From Ignavibacteriae bacterium HGW-Ignavibacteriae-1 (GTDB taxonomy: Bacteria; Bacteroidota; Ignavibacteria; Kapaibacteriales; UBA2268), in NCBI GenBank assembly GCA_002839825.1, contig PGYU01000010.1, positions 28,077 to 92,076 on the forward strand: 64,000 nt of DNA, read 5' to 3'. Numbering within the stretch: the stretch's first letter is position 1; each line of letters opens with the position of its first letter. Below are positions 8,671 through 17,922 of this stretch, in pieces. Below the pieces are notes generated by a model. It made no database searches. It was not told the origin of the DNA and was given only the letters and a program-made list of their open reading frames with translations. The translations under genes were made by a program, and so were the position numbers.

Positions 8671-8784
8671 CCCACGGTTGAAACCGTGGGCTATGTTTTT
8701 CGTTCATTTCTCCCCCACGGTTGAAACCGTGGGCTATGTTTACGTTCATTTTTTTCCAAACGAATATAACCGTGGGCTATGTTT
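8671..8784. repeat. Three REP-like palindromes (CCCACGGTT/AACCGTGGG family)
   Basis: Two intact copies of a 9-bp palindrome CCCACGGTT-GA-AACCGTGGG followed by CTATGTTT lie at 8671-8698 and 8714-8741 (43 bp apart). A third at 8768-8784 keeps only the right arm and tail. An inverted copy lies at 24639-24664. These are short dispersed interspersed palindromes, not a CRISPR array. Confidence 0.85.
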
Positions 8785-8810
8785 GCAAGGTATTTCAGTC
8801 CTTCCCAAAT

Positions 8811-8860
8811 ACAACAAACCCTTCTTTAACTTTTTAAGTCTAAGAAGGGCTTGATGTTGT
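8811..8860 (-). terminator. Possible terminator for the ice-binding-like T9SS protein
   Basis: An 8-bp stem (8819-8826 with 8842-8849, CCCTTCTT/AAGAAGGG) lies downstream of the leftward gene ending at 8912, with an outer ACAAC/GTTGT pairing. The T tract is weak, so the call is tentative. Confidence 0.4.
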
Positions 8861-8911
8861 ACCAAATGTCGTTTTTGAAGTTTGAACTTACTTCATATTT
8901 GTAGTATTTGC

Positions 8912-11830
8912 TTATTCAACTATTACAAATGAACGGACAATTGAGAATTTATCGGAGAATAATGTGTAGTAATAAACTCCGCTTGCAAGTTTAGATTCTT
9001 TGTCAAATGTTACTGTGTGTGTACCTGCCGTTTGGTAGCCATCAACTATTGTTGCGACTACATTTCCGAGCATATCGGTAATATTCATTTTGACATAATC
9101 TGAATTTAGCAAACTATATTGAATTGTTGTAGTATTTGTGAATGGATTCGGGTAGTTATTCGATAATGTGAAATTACGCGAATATTCGTTATCCACCACG
9201 CTTGCTCCTGAGACCAAATCGGTTAGAAGCACCGGCAATAGCTGATATCCATTATTTGGAGAATTCATGCTTGATTGGCTAAGTACGCCAACAAAGGTGC
9301 CGTTCTGTATAAAAGGATTCCCAACCAAATAGGTATCCGAATTGCTTCCTATGCTGAGCGAAACACGATTTGTGTTGTCAGTAGGGTCAGTAATTTGGTA
9401 TAGTGTAGAAGCTCTGAAAGTTGCATCGCCTACGTTAGTGATGGTAAGATTTTCAATTGTAATCAGACGGCTTTCGTACATCTCGCCATTTGTCGCAATA
9501 TCATTCAATGTAACTTTGATAGGTGTAGGCAACAAATTTGTAGGAGATAATCTTTCATATCCTGTCAAATCGGCACCGTTAATCACAGTTAAGTGATTCA
9601 ATTCTGATAATCTACCTTGGACACGAATTCTATCGCCTATTTTAATTTCATTTGTTGCAACATCATAATGGAAGTCGCCTGAAGATTGGTGCAAAGTAAT
9701 GGCACCGGTTTCATCTTGAATCCTAGTAAATCTTCCTAAAGTACGTGTTACGATACCTTCGATTGCAAATTCTGTTCCCGAAGGAAGGTCTCTTGCGTCG
9801 CTAATCGAGACAATATATTCGCCGATACCGGTTACATTTATATAGTCAATTCCCGCATTGTGAGTAAATTGAATGATCCCATCAACTTGACCCACAACTG
9901 TAGGAGCAAATGTTATATAAAATGTTTGTGTACCGTTTGGTGGTATAGTTCCACTTGTTGGTGAGATAATATACTGGTAATTGTCAGAGAATAAATCTGA
10001 GATTTCTAAATCGGCATCACCTGTATTAGTAATAGTTACTTCTAACTGTTTTTGTGTCCCAATTAATACTTTACCAAAATTAAGAAAACTTGTACTGATT
10101 GAAAACTCAGGAGCTGTATTATCAACTCTGCCTGTACCACTAACTCTTATAGAATCAGATGCATTAGCAGCATTATGATTGAAAAATATGTATCCGGCTT
10201 TCAGACCTTCGGATGTGGGTTTAAATGTGATTACGACTTCCATTGAGGAATCCGGTTCAACACTTCCGGCAGGAGATGAAAATGTAAATTGGTCACTATC
10301 TGAGAATATACTCGAAATAAGCAAATCAGCATCACCGTTATTAGTAATAATCACAGTCCTGTTTTTTTCTGTATTTACCATTACTGAACCAAAGTTGATA
10401 TAAGATATGTTTACGGTAAATTCTGAGTTCGTACCATCCGGTCCGCCGACACCAGTAACTCTTACTGAATCTTTCAGATTGGTAGCATTGTGAGTGAAAT
10501 GAATAAAGGCGGTTTTTAATCCGTCAACAGTCGGTGAGAATGTAACTGCGTATTTCATACTCTGACCTGGTGCAATTACACCTGATGTTGAATTCACTGT
10601 AAATGCCATATCCGAAGATGTTACTGTTAGTATTACAAGATTCGAAGTTCCCATATTGGTTACAGTAATTGTATCCACTTTTTGAGTACCTGTATTGACT
10701 TGTCCAAAGAATAATGTACTCGGTGAGGCACTAAATATAGCAGATGAACTGCTCCCTCTAACACTTACGGAATCCTTTTCACCTTCATCATTATGATTAA
10801 AAATGATATGTCCGGTTCTTAAACTATTAGACAAAGGAGCGAATGTTATATAATATTTTAGAGAATCACCCGGTGCAATTGTACCGTTAGTTGGTGTAAC
10901 TGTAAAAACGACATTCGTGCTTGTAACACTTGAAATAACGAGGTTTTCATCACCTGTATTAGTTACTGTTACAGAATCTCTTTTAGTTTGACCATTGTTG
11001 ACATGTCCAAAATCTACATTGGTAGAATCAACCGAGAATACAGGACCATTTAATTGTTCTGAATCAGGAAGATTGGTTGTAACGCCTGAAGCCAAAGTGA
11101 CAGCCGCATTAAACGCTAAAGCTCTGCCATCTAAAGATGCACCGGTGCCAAAAGTAACCGATTGGTCAGCCAAAATTGTACCTTTTACTGTTGCATAAGT
11201 TCCTATTGTAGCAGAAGTACCAACTTGCCAAAAAATATTTTTAGCTTGTGCACCACCTGCAAGTATGATTTTGATTCCGCTTCCCATATTAAATGAAGTG
11301 GAAATTTGAAAAATCCAAACATCAGACGAACTGCCTGTCAATGTAAGGTCACTGCCGGTTATTGCGGCAGAAGATGTAAATTTGTATAGTCCCGGAACGA
11401 GGTTTAATCCACCCATATTGCCATCACCGGGATTGAGAAAATCGCCTGTTGGTATTGGAGTTCTGCCAGCAGCATCGTTATATGCTGTGGTTAAATCACT
11501 TTTTGCCGTTTGTAGTAACGTAGCATTGACTACCGAACCTTCTGGACCGGAATCATCAACTACATAAATTGTTCCATCAACATTTGATCCGTCAAAACCA
11601 ACAATAAAACTGCCTGCTGCCGGGCTTAAACCAACATTGCCTTTAATCGCTACCGGTGGAATGCCGGTTACTGCAGAACCCGACAATATTACAAAATCTG
11701 ATGTGGAAAGAAGGTCTAATGCAGGTATTGAATTTGCTATCGTACTCATCGTCAAACCAAAAATCAAAATAGCACCGAGAAGATGTAAAGATTTTTTGTA
11801 TATCCCCGCAATTTTTAAATTTTTTGTCAT
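8912..11830 (-). CDS. T9SS-secreted protein: DUF3494 ice-binding-like domain, four ASH repeats, OB-fold region
   Basis: This 972-residue protein starts at an ATG with a GGAG ribosome site. After the signal peptide (about 1-34) comes a DUF3494 ice-binding-like beta-solenoid domain (about 35-253; motifs GNVGLSPAAGS, GLYKF, NIFWQVG-x-SATIG). Four ASH/choice-of-anchor-D repeats follow (about 264-358, 365-460, 470-566, 576-670), each beginning like F-x-x-x-x-x-FG-x-V and carrying V-x-[IV]-TN-x-G-D. Then come one or two OB-fold-like domains (about 672-872, ISDARDLPSGTEF). The C-terminus (886-972, NNYPNPFTNTTTIQY) is a type A T9SS sorting domain, so the protein should be exported through the outer membrane and anchored. 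DUF3494 proteins include ice-binding proteins and adhesins; outside cold habitats adhesion is more likely. Confidence 0.88.
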   Translation of the reverse strand: MTKNLKIAGIYKKSLHLLGAILIFGLTMSTIANSIPALDLLSTSDFVILSGSAVTGIPPVAIKGNVGLSPAAGSFIVGFDGSNVDGTIYVVDDSGPEGSVVNATLLQTAKSDLTTAYNDAAGRTPIPTGDFLNPGDGNMGGLNLVPGLYKFTSSAAITGSDLTLTGSSSDVWIFQISTSFNMGSGIKIILAGGAQAKNIFWQVGTSATIGTYATVKGTILADQSVTFGTGASLDGRALAFNAAVTLASGVTTNLPDSEQLNGPVFSVDSTNVDFGHVNNGQTKRDSVTVTNTGDENLVISSVTSTNVVFTVTPTNGTIAPGDSLKYYITFAPLSNSLRTGHIIFNHNDEGEKDSVSVRGSSSSAIFSASPSTLFFGQVNTGTQKVDTITVTNMGTSNLVILTVTSSDMAFTVNSTSGVIAPGQSMKYAVTFSPTVDGLKTAFIHFTHNATNLKDSVRVTGVGGPDGTNSEFTVNISYINFGSVMVNTEKNRTVIITNNGDADLLISSIFSDSDQFTFSSPAGSVEPDSSMEVVITFKPTSEGLKAGYIFFNHNAANASDSIRVSGTGRVDNTAPEFSISTSFLNFGKVLIGTQKQLEVTITNTGDADLEISDLFSDNYQYIISPTSGTIPPNGTQTFYITFAPTVVGQVDGIIQFTHNAGIDYINVTGIGEYIVSISDARDLPSGTEFAIEGIVTRTLGRFTRIQDETGAITLHQSSGDFHYDVATNEIKIGDRIRVQGRLSELNHLTVINGADLTGYERLSPTNLLPTPIKVTLNDIATNGEMYESRLITIENLTITNVGDATFRASTLYQITDPTDNTNRVSLSIGSNSDTYLVGNPFIQNGTFVGVLSQSSMNSPNNGYQLLPVLLTDLVSGASVVDNEYSRNFTLSNNYPNPFTNTTTIQYSLLNSDYVKMNITDMLGNVVATIVDGYQTAGTHTVTFDKESKLASGVYYYTLFSDKFSIVRSFVIVE

Positions 11831-11916
11831 AACCCTTACTCCTTTTATAAATTTGAACTTCTATCATTATGATAAACTTGTTCATGAATCTGTTAGATTC
11901 GGATTCATTTGCAATA

Positions 11917-11924
11917 CAAAGGTA
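11917..11924 (-). promoter_or_regulatory. Candidate -7 element for the ice-binding-like gene
   Basis: On the minus strand TACCTTTG matches TAnnTTTG about 87 bp before the ATG at 11830. No good TTTG lies 19-20 bp upstream, so it is weak. The rest of the 324-bp gap (11831-12154) holds only AT-rich sequence and the hairpin at 12075. Confidence 0.35.
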
Positions 11925-12070
11925 ACTTATATATAATGGAGCATCTTACATAATTTTTTATATTTCTTATACTTATCACTCCTTTTGGAATGTATTTTGA
12001 CAGTATTTATTTGCGATTTTGATAAAAACCCCATTGAGCTCGAATGAGTGTAGCTTATGAGGAAAAGCAG

Positions 12071-12096
12071 GAAAAACCCGATTAGATATCGGGTTC
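12071..12096 (-). terminator. Terminator of the beta-propeller protein gene
   Basis: An 8-bp stem AACCCGAT/ATCGGGTT (12075-12082 with 12088-12095) is followed on the minus strand by five T residues. It lies 60 bp after the stop codon of the leftward gene ending at 12155. Confidence 0.75.
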
Positions 12097-12154
12097 TTTT
12101 ATAAATTGGGTATGGTTTTTTTTTTTAAAAAGCTTGCAAATGCAATTTGTAGAA

Positions 12155-15100
12155 TCAATTATCAGGATAAACGAGCGTATCAGCTTGGATAATGAATAAT
12201 TGGTAGCCTTGACCGGGCGTCATGTCACCAATCGTATTGATACCAAACTCGGGATAATAGATATTACCGCTGTTGTCTTTGACTATCACTAAATTGTTAT
12301 CATCAGTTATATCTTCTAAAGCGATTTCAATATTCATAGCCGAATTGCGCAAATAAGCAATCTGATTCCAGCCGGCACTTAGAGTGATTGGATTTTCTGC
12401 CGGGAAAACGGGCAATCCGATTACTTCGAGAGTAGCTGCTGACTTGGTATAAACCGAATATCCTTCCTTGAAGTTCCAATTACCGATTGTATTTATTTCA
12501 AATTCCGGGAAATATATGTTTCCGGCATTGTCTTTCACAATTTCAATAGCTTCTACAATATCGGAAAAAATATCTTCCAAAGCAGGTTCGGCAGCAAATA
12601 TATTCATTGAAATCAAGTTCCATCCTGTGCCAAGTTGAATTTCTTGGACAATATATTCCATTGTTGTAAATGTAAACGAATCCGACCAAAGTCCCGCACC
12701 GCCCTCATTTGAAGCTCTCATTCTCCACCAATATTGCGTTAGAGATGCTAAAAATCCTCCCGGCAATTGGAAAGTGGTATCGCTTATATTTGAAATCGTG
12801 CTTATGATATTTGTAAAAGCAGAGTCTGATGCTATTTCAATAGAGTAACTCGTAGCTGTAAGAGCTTCGTTCCACACAAACATGGGCGCCAAATCAACTT
12901 CTTCGGCATCGTTTTCAGGATTGATAAGTACCGGAATATCTGGAGGTTCAATTTGTGTCACAAATGAACGAACCTCCGACCAAACAGAATTTTCTTGCGA
13001 ATTCTTTGACAGAACTCTCCAAAAATATTGGGTTGCAAAGTCCAAAATTGAATCCGGCAGTGTGTATTGCACATCAAAAACATCAATATCCAACAATAGT
13101 GGATTCGCAAAATTAGCATCGCTGCCGATTTGCAAACGATAATGAGAAGCGTAAACTGCGGGTTCCCAAATAAAATCATTGATAATTGGTTGATTAAGGG
13201 CATTATTAACAGGCGAAACCAAAATTGCAATTTCAGGAATTTGAGTATAGTACGATAGTGAGGCATAATTTGGAGAAAGAGAATTTTCAAAACTACGGAA
13301 ATCGCCACCCGAATAAATTGCATCGGGGCTACCTGCAAGTGCATAAACGGGTCTATCAGGATTGGGTGTCCAAGGCAAAATATTCCCGAATAAATCAACT
13401 GCAGCGAGATTTAGGAAATCTTGACCGGAAAGTTTCGTAAAATCGCCACCGATGTATATCACATCAAAGGGTTCGTGATAGCCATAAATTGTCCAAACTG
13501 TATTATCGGGCGAGGGATTCCAATTTAATAATGAGCCATCTGCGTCGAAAGCAGCTAAACGGCTTCGCGATTCACCCATCACGCTACTAAACCAACCACC
13601 AAGATAAATATTCTCTTTATAATATAGTATGCTTAGAACAACGTTATTAGCATCAGGATTGAACGACATCAAATTGCCATCCGAATCTATGGCTGCTGCA
13701 CGATTACGTTGACTGCCATTGACCATTGTAAAGAAACCGCCGATATACACATCGCCCTCATTAACGTCCAAACAATATACTGAAGCATTTGGAGTGCATT
13801 CCCAAGGAGTAAGCGCCCCGTTGGTATCTAACACTGCGATATACTTGCGGTCAATATTATTAATTTTTGAAAAATTGCCGCCTACATATATCAAATCATT
13901 TTTAGCTTTTACTGCGTAAATAGGAGCGCTTGGAGTGATAGAAAATGGACTGAGAGTGCCGTCCAATCTTACTGCTGCTAAATATTTTCGATTTACAGCC
14001 CCCAATTTTGTAAAATTGCCGGAAATATAAATATTGCCGTTCATATAAGAAATGCTCGAAACGTCAGCATTTGGATTCGGGTCCCACGATGTAAAATTGC
14101 CGTCCGCATCAATTGCAGCGACGTAATTTCGATTCACCCCACCCAATCCTGTGAAATTGCCACCAATAAAAATATCGTCGCCTATCATCGAAATTGCCAA
14201 TCCTGTACCATTCGATGAAGGATTCCAATCCGAAACAGTGCCATCGTTATTAATTGAAGCAAATCCCGCACGGTCTTGATTATTTACTTTGCCGAAAGCT
14301 CCGGCGGCATAGAGTTTATCGCCGAAAAAATCAACAAAAAACACATTGCCATCTGCTGCGGGTGTCCAATTTTGGAGAGCCCCGCTCATATCGAAAGATG
14401 CCAAATATAAACGATTCAAATTATTGACTTTGGTAAATCTGCCACCAATGTAAATTTGGGAATTTTTAAGGGAAATTGATTCGACAACACTATTAACGTT
14501 TGGAAACCATGGTTCGAGCAATCCGTTTGTCTTAACTATACCAAGTCGGTTGACAATTTCACCTTTGAGCTTGGTGAATGCACCACCGAGATAAATTTGA
14601 TTGCCGTCAATTTCAATAGTACGAACGAAATTATTTGCCTCAGGATTCCACGAAGCAAGAGTTCCATTGATACTTATTGCTCCTGAAAAATCACGTTTGA
14701 CATCATTTATTTTTCGAAAATTTCCGCCGGCATAAATTGTATCGTTTGCAATTGCAATCGAAAAAACTTCATCATCAATTTTGGGTTTGAACGTAGTAAG
14801 ATTGCCGTTCAAATCTATACAAGCCATATAGCTGCGAAATTCGTTGTTAATCCCTTGGAAAGAACCGCTGACATAAATCAAATTGCCATATTTTACCATA
14901 TCATAAACATAAGGGTAACGTCCTATATCAACGCTCGGCGCCCATGAAGTCAAATTCCCCGAAGCATCTATTTGTGCGAGCCGATTTCTCTCGAAGTCAC
15001 CAACTCTTGTAAATTCGCCGCCGATAAACCAACCACCGTTACCATCAGGAATAGCAATATTGACTTTGCCGTTGATTTTAGGGTATCCGGGCAAAAATTC

Positions 15101-15322
15101 GCCTGTATCTTTGTCAACGATTGTACCACTACCTGTCAACAAGGAAATTTTGGTGAAAGTGCCACCTATATATTTGGTTCCATTGTGATTGACGATTGCT
15201 CTTACAGTACCATTGAAAGCAAGATTGGAATCGAGTAGGTAGTTAGATTGGGCGTTTTGTGCCGGAAATAATAGTAGCAGTATGCTTGTAATTGCAATGG
15301 TGATGTAGCTTTTTATCAACAC
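12155..15322 (-). CDS. Secreted beta-propeller (delta-60-like repeat) protein with FN3-like and duplicated GWN domains
   Basis: The open frame reaches TTG 15337, but a CGGAG ribosome site lies between it and GTG 15322, so 15322 is preferred (1055 residues). After the signal peptide come about 13-14 repeats of roughly 45-50 residues with the pattern W-x-P-x-x-x-x-x-V-x-x-x-x-x-x-x-x-[IV]-Y-x-GG-x-F-x-x-[LV] and a following [RK]-x-x-[LV]-A-x-[IV]-D-x-x-G. These resemble the delta-60/DUF5122 beta-propeller family. Two FN3-like domains follow (about 695-890), then a duplicated module of about 80 residues (GWNLIS, KDNAGNIYFPEF, GWNQIAYLR, KDNSGNIYYPEF, GQGYQ). The same module occurs in the gene at 60982. 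The protein ends without a recognisable T9SS sorting domain. Ligand and role are unknown. Confidence 0.78.
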   Translation of the reverse strand: MLIKSYITIAITSILLLLFPAQNAQSNYLLDSNLAFNGTVRAIVNHNGTKYIGGTFTKISLLTGSGTIVDKDTGEFLPGYPKINGKVNIAIPDGNGGWFIGGEFTRVGDFERNRLAQIDASGNLTSWAPSVDIGRYPYVYDMVKYGNLIYVSGSFQGINNEFRSYMACIDLNGNLTTFKPKIDDEVFSIAIANDTIYAGGNFRKINDVKRDFSGAISINGTLASWNPEANNFVRTIEIDGNQIYLGGAFTKLKGEIVNRLGIVKTNGLLEPWFPNVNSVVESISLKNSQIYIGGRFTKVNNLNRLYLASFDMSGALQNWTPAADGNVFFVDFFGDKLYAAGAFGKVNNQDRAGFASINNDGTVSDWNPSSNGTGLAISMIGDDIFIGGNFTGLGGVNRNYVAAIDADGNFTSWDPNPNADVSSISYMNGNIYISGNFTKLGAVNRKYLAAVRLDGTLSPFSITPSAPIYAVKAKNDLIYVGGNFSKINNIDRKYIAVLDTNGALTPWECTPNASVYCLDVNEGDVYIGGFFTMVNGSQRNRAAAIDSDGNLMSFNPDANNVVLSILYYKENIYLGGWFSSVMGESRSRLAAFDADGSLLNWNPSPDNTVWTIYGYHEPFDVIYIGGDFTKLSGQDFLNLAAVDLFGNILPWTPNPDRPVYALAGSPDAIYSGGDFRSFENSLSPNYASLSYYTQIPEIAILVSPVNNALNQPIINDFIWEPAVYASHYRLQIGSDANFANPLLLDIDVFDVQYTLPDSILDFATQYFWRVLSKNSQENSVWSEVRSFVTQIEPPDIPVLINPENDAEEVDLAPMFVWNEALTATSYSIEIASDSAFTNIISTISNISDTTFQLPGGFLASLTQYWWRMRASNEGGAGLWSDSFTFTTMEYIVQEIQLGTGWNLISMNIFAAEPALEDIFSDIVEAIEIVKDNAGNIYFPEFEINTIGNWNFKEGYSVYTKSAATLEVIGLPVFPAENPITLSAGWNQIAYLRNSAMNIEIALEDITDDNNLVIVKDNSGNIYYPEFGINTIGDMTPGQGYQLFIIQADTLVYPDN

Positions 15323-15432
15323 TCGGATACTCCGCAATAATTATTATCGTCAAATTTCAACATTTGAAATGCATCTAAAGACGTTAATCTTCGTCTTATA
15401 GTTACAGATTTTCAAATATAGCAATTATTATT

Positions 15433-17061
15433 ATGACTATGAAGAATAATTTTGTATTTTATTTTCATTACAAGCTACTTATAATCCTATCACTTATTGT
15501 GATACCTAACACCGAATGCTTCCCGCAAGAAAATCGAGACGAACTAATCAACTTTCAGTCAGCAAAATTGAGGTATATTCTCGAAATGGCAGAGAAATAT
15601 CATTTCGATTCGCTCGATATTGTTGCCGCTTGTGACAAGGCTTTTTCAAGTTTACTGAAAGAATTTGACCCGCAATCAGAGTATTATTCAAAAGAAATGT
15701 CAAGTTACATTCGCGAACGCTATAAAGGTGTTCTTGTCGGCATCGGAGTTGATTTAATCGTAATTAGCGATACAGCTACTATAGCCAACGTTGCCGAAGG
15801 TAGCCCTGCCGAGGCTCTCGGTTTAAGAATCGGCGATAGAATTTCGGCAATTGATTTGATTAGCACAGTCGGAATGAATCGCGAGGATGTATTGACACTC
15901 TTGCAAGGAGACGAAGGCACAAAAATTGAAATTGAAATACGGAAATTCCCCACAAGAAAAATCGAGAAGCATAGCATTTCGAGACTTAAATATGATTCGC
16001 CAAGTGTGGGAGCTAATTTTGTAATCGCAGGTACTCGAGTAGCTTATATTTTGTTGAATAGAGTTTCAGAAAAAACGCCAACAGAGTTTGCTGAAGCTTT
16101 AAATGAACTAAACAAAAGTGATTATGATTATTTTTTGCTTGATTTGAGAAATAATCCCGGTGGATATTTGGGGCAATCGGCTCAAATTGCAGATGAATTC
16201 TTGGAGAAAGGACAAATTATCTGCCGAACACAATCCAAAACACCGGAATTTGATTCAGTTTTTGCGGCTTCAGGCAACGGCACTCTGAAGGATATGCCAC
16301 TTGTAATTATGATGGATTCAAATTCTGCTTCCGGGGCTGAGGTTATAGCCGGAGCAATGCAAGATAACGATAGAGCATTAGTTGTGGGAATGCCATCTTA
16401 CGGTAAAGCATCGGCGCAGAAATTTTTCAACATAGCTGATAGTTCCTCCTTCAGAATTACAGTAGCTCATTACGAGACTCCTCTTGGGCGGGCAATCCAG
16501 AAAAATTTATCTTCAGACGAAAAAGTAGAATTGGACCCTTCGGCAAGAATGCACATGGACGACGAGAACTTTTCGAAAATTAACGAAATGATTCAAAAGC
16601 ATGGCGGAAAAACTCATATGCCGATTTTCAAGACACCCAAAGGACGTACTGTCATTGGCGGTGGTGGCATCATCCCGGACTATTTCGTAAATTATGATAC
16701 AACAACGACGCTAACGAAAGTCCTAAGGGCAAAGGCAATTATGATGACTTGGTCAATGTATTTTATCGAAAAAAATTACGAAATGTTCGAAAATGAATAT
16801 AAAACTTTTGAATTGTTCGATAAAACCTTTAATTTTACAAATGATGATATTGTACATTTTGCAAACTTCTGTGTTGCAAACAAAATTTGGAATGCAGAAA
16901 TGTTCAAGATTGACAGACATTACATATTATTTCACTTAAAAGCATTGATTGCCTATGTGAAATGGGGCTCGAACGAATATAACAAAGTTATGGTAAGGAC
17001 TGACCCATTTGTGAAAAAGTCAATCGAAATTATGAATGAATCTAAAGCATTGATTAAATAA
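15433..17061 (+). CDS. S41-family C-terminal processing protease with PDZ domain
   Basis: This 542-residue protein has an N-terminal signal or anchor (about 1-32), a helical region, a PDZ domain (about 95-175, GVLVGIGVDL and GSPAEALGLRIGD) and an S41 protease core (about 195-420). The catalytic dyad is probably Ser300 (in DSNSASGAE) and Lys325 (in SYGKAS); their 25-residue spacing equals that of E. coli Prc. The LLDLRNNPGGYLGQSAQIAD segment is typical. CtpA/Prc proteases act in the periplasm on the C-termini of exported proteins. Residues about 430-542 form an extra helical tail not found in the shortest members. Starts at 15433 or 15439 cannot be separated. It opens a rightward run of closely spaced genes. 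Confidence 0.92.
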   Translation: MTMKNNFVFYFHYKLLIILSLIVIPNTECFPQENRDELINFQSAKLRYILEMAEKYHFDSLDIVAACDKAFSSLLKEFDPQSEYYSKEMSSYIRERYKGVLVGIGVDLIVISDTATIANVAEGSPAEALGLRIGDRISAIDLISTVGMNREDVLTLLQGDEGTKIEIEIRKFPTRKIEKHSISRLKYDSPSVGANFVIAGTRVAYILLNRVSEKTPTEFAEALNELNKSDYDYFLLDLRNNPGGYLGQSAQIADEFLEKGQIICRTQSKTPEFDSVFAASGNGTLKDMPLVIMMDSNSASGAEVIAGAMQDNDRALVVGMPSYGKASAQKFFNIADSSSFRITVAHYETPLGRAIQKNLSSDEKVELDPSARMHMDDENFSKINEMIQKHGGKTHMPIFKTPKGRTVIGGGGIIPDYFVNYDTTTTLTKVLRAKAIMMTWSMYFIEKNYEMFENEYKTFELFDKTFNFTNDDIVHFANFCVANKIWNAEMFKIDRHYILFHLKALIAYVKWGSNEYNKVMVRTDPFVKKSIEIMNESKALIK

Positions 17062-17081
17062 TTATTGAAGGTATAAGATAT

Positions 17082-17909
17082 ATGTCGAAAAGTAAAAACA
17101 TCCTTTTGTGGGTATTCGCTGTGGTGTTCATGGTTGTAATTGCAATCTATCAGCGTTCAACCGGACCGACTTATCCGGAAAAAGGCGAGATTGAAATTAG
17201 CGGTACTACGGTTGATTTCAGCTTGCCAAGAAGTTTTGGAGACCCGGGAGATTGTCCTGTTATAATAGTGAACGAAGACCGTTCGATTATCGGCAAGATG
17301 AAATACAAACGTTTCAAAAGCCATGACGAATGGACAATTGTGGATATGGAGCGTCGTGGCGATACATTGATTTCGTATATTCCGAGTCAGCCACCTGCCG
17401 GAAAGGTGCAATATGAAATTTTACTTGGCAAACAAGATGATTTGCTCAAATCAATCACCCAGGAAGATGTAGTAATGCGATACAAAGGCTACGTGCCTAC
17501 TTACTTTTTGATCCCTCACATTCTGGCAATGTTTTTGGCAATGGTGTTTTCTACCCGTGCTGCACTTGAAGTGCTTTTCAAGGGAAATAAGGTGTACAAA
17601 CTTGCACTTTGGACCACGATTTTATTTTTCATTGGTGGATTTATGCTCGGACCAATCATCCAATGGTATGCATTCGGGGATTTTTGGACGGGGCTGCCAT
17701 TCGGAACTGATTTGACCGACAACAAAACACTGATTTCATTTGTGGCTTGGTTGATTGCACTCTGGAGACTAAAACGTCATCCGGAACAAACTTGGTGGGC
17801 ATTGATTGCAGCCGGAGTTTTGTTGGCAATTTATTTGATTCCTCACAGCGTAATGGGTTCAGAGCTTGATTTCACAACCGAAACGCCAACTCCGACAAAC
17901 AAATTTTAA
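17082..17909 (+). CDS. Integral membrane protein of unknown function
   Basis: This 275-residue protein has one N-terminal transmembrane segment (about 8-25), a soluble periplasmic beta-rich domain (about 30-140, starting after GPTYPEKGEIE) and four further hydrophobic segments in the C-terminal half (about 145-260). The soluble part contains PVIIVNEDRSIIGKMKYKR and a Y-x-P-x-x-P-P-A-GK-x-x-YE pattern. The family is not recognised, although the layout suggests a conserved membrane protein of the FCB group. It begins 21 bp after the S41 protease and ends 14 bp before the alcohol dehydrogenase gene, so it is probably cotranscribed with both. No catalytic motif was found. Confidence 0.6.
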   Translation: MSKSKNILLWVFAVVFMVVIAIYQRSTGPTYPEKGEIEISGTTVDFSLPRSFGDPGDCPVIIVNEDRSIIGKMKYKRFKSHDEWTIVDMERRGDTLISYIPSQPPAGKVQYEILLGKQDDLLKSITQEDVVMRYKGYVPTYFLIPHILAMFLAMVFSTRAALEVLFKGNKVYKLALWTTILFFIGGFMLGPIIQWYAFGDFWTGLPFGTDLTDNKTLISFVAWLIALWRLKRHPEQTWWALIAAGVLLAIYLIPHSVMGSELDFTTETPTPTNKF

Positions 17910-17922
17910 TTGGAAATAGATA

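Noticed and set aside
8671..8784. Regular 43-bp spaced repeats that could look like a CRISPR array
   Set aside because: Only two complete and one partial copies exist, each unit is itself a palindrome and an inverted copy occurs 16 kb away. No cas genes are present.
11637..11936. Plus-strand 99-codon frame opposite the ice-binding-like gene
   Set aside because: It is the antisense shadow of a well supported gene and of its leader; no ribosome site or family.
12958..13398. Minus-strand 146-codon open frame inside the beta-propeller gene
   Set aside because: It is a frame-shadow of the real gene on the same strand, with a hydrophobic unstructured translation and no ribosome site.
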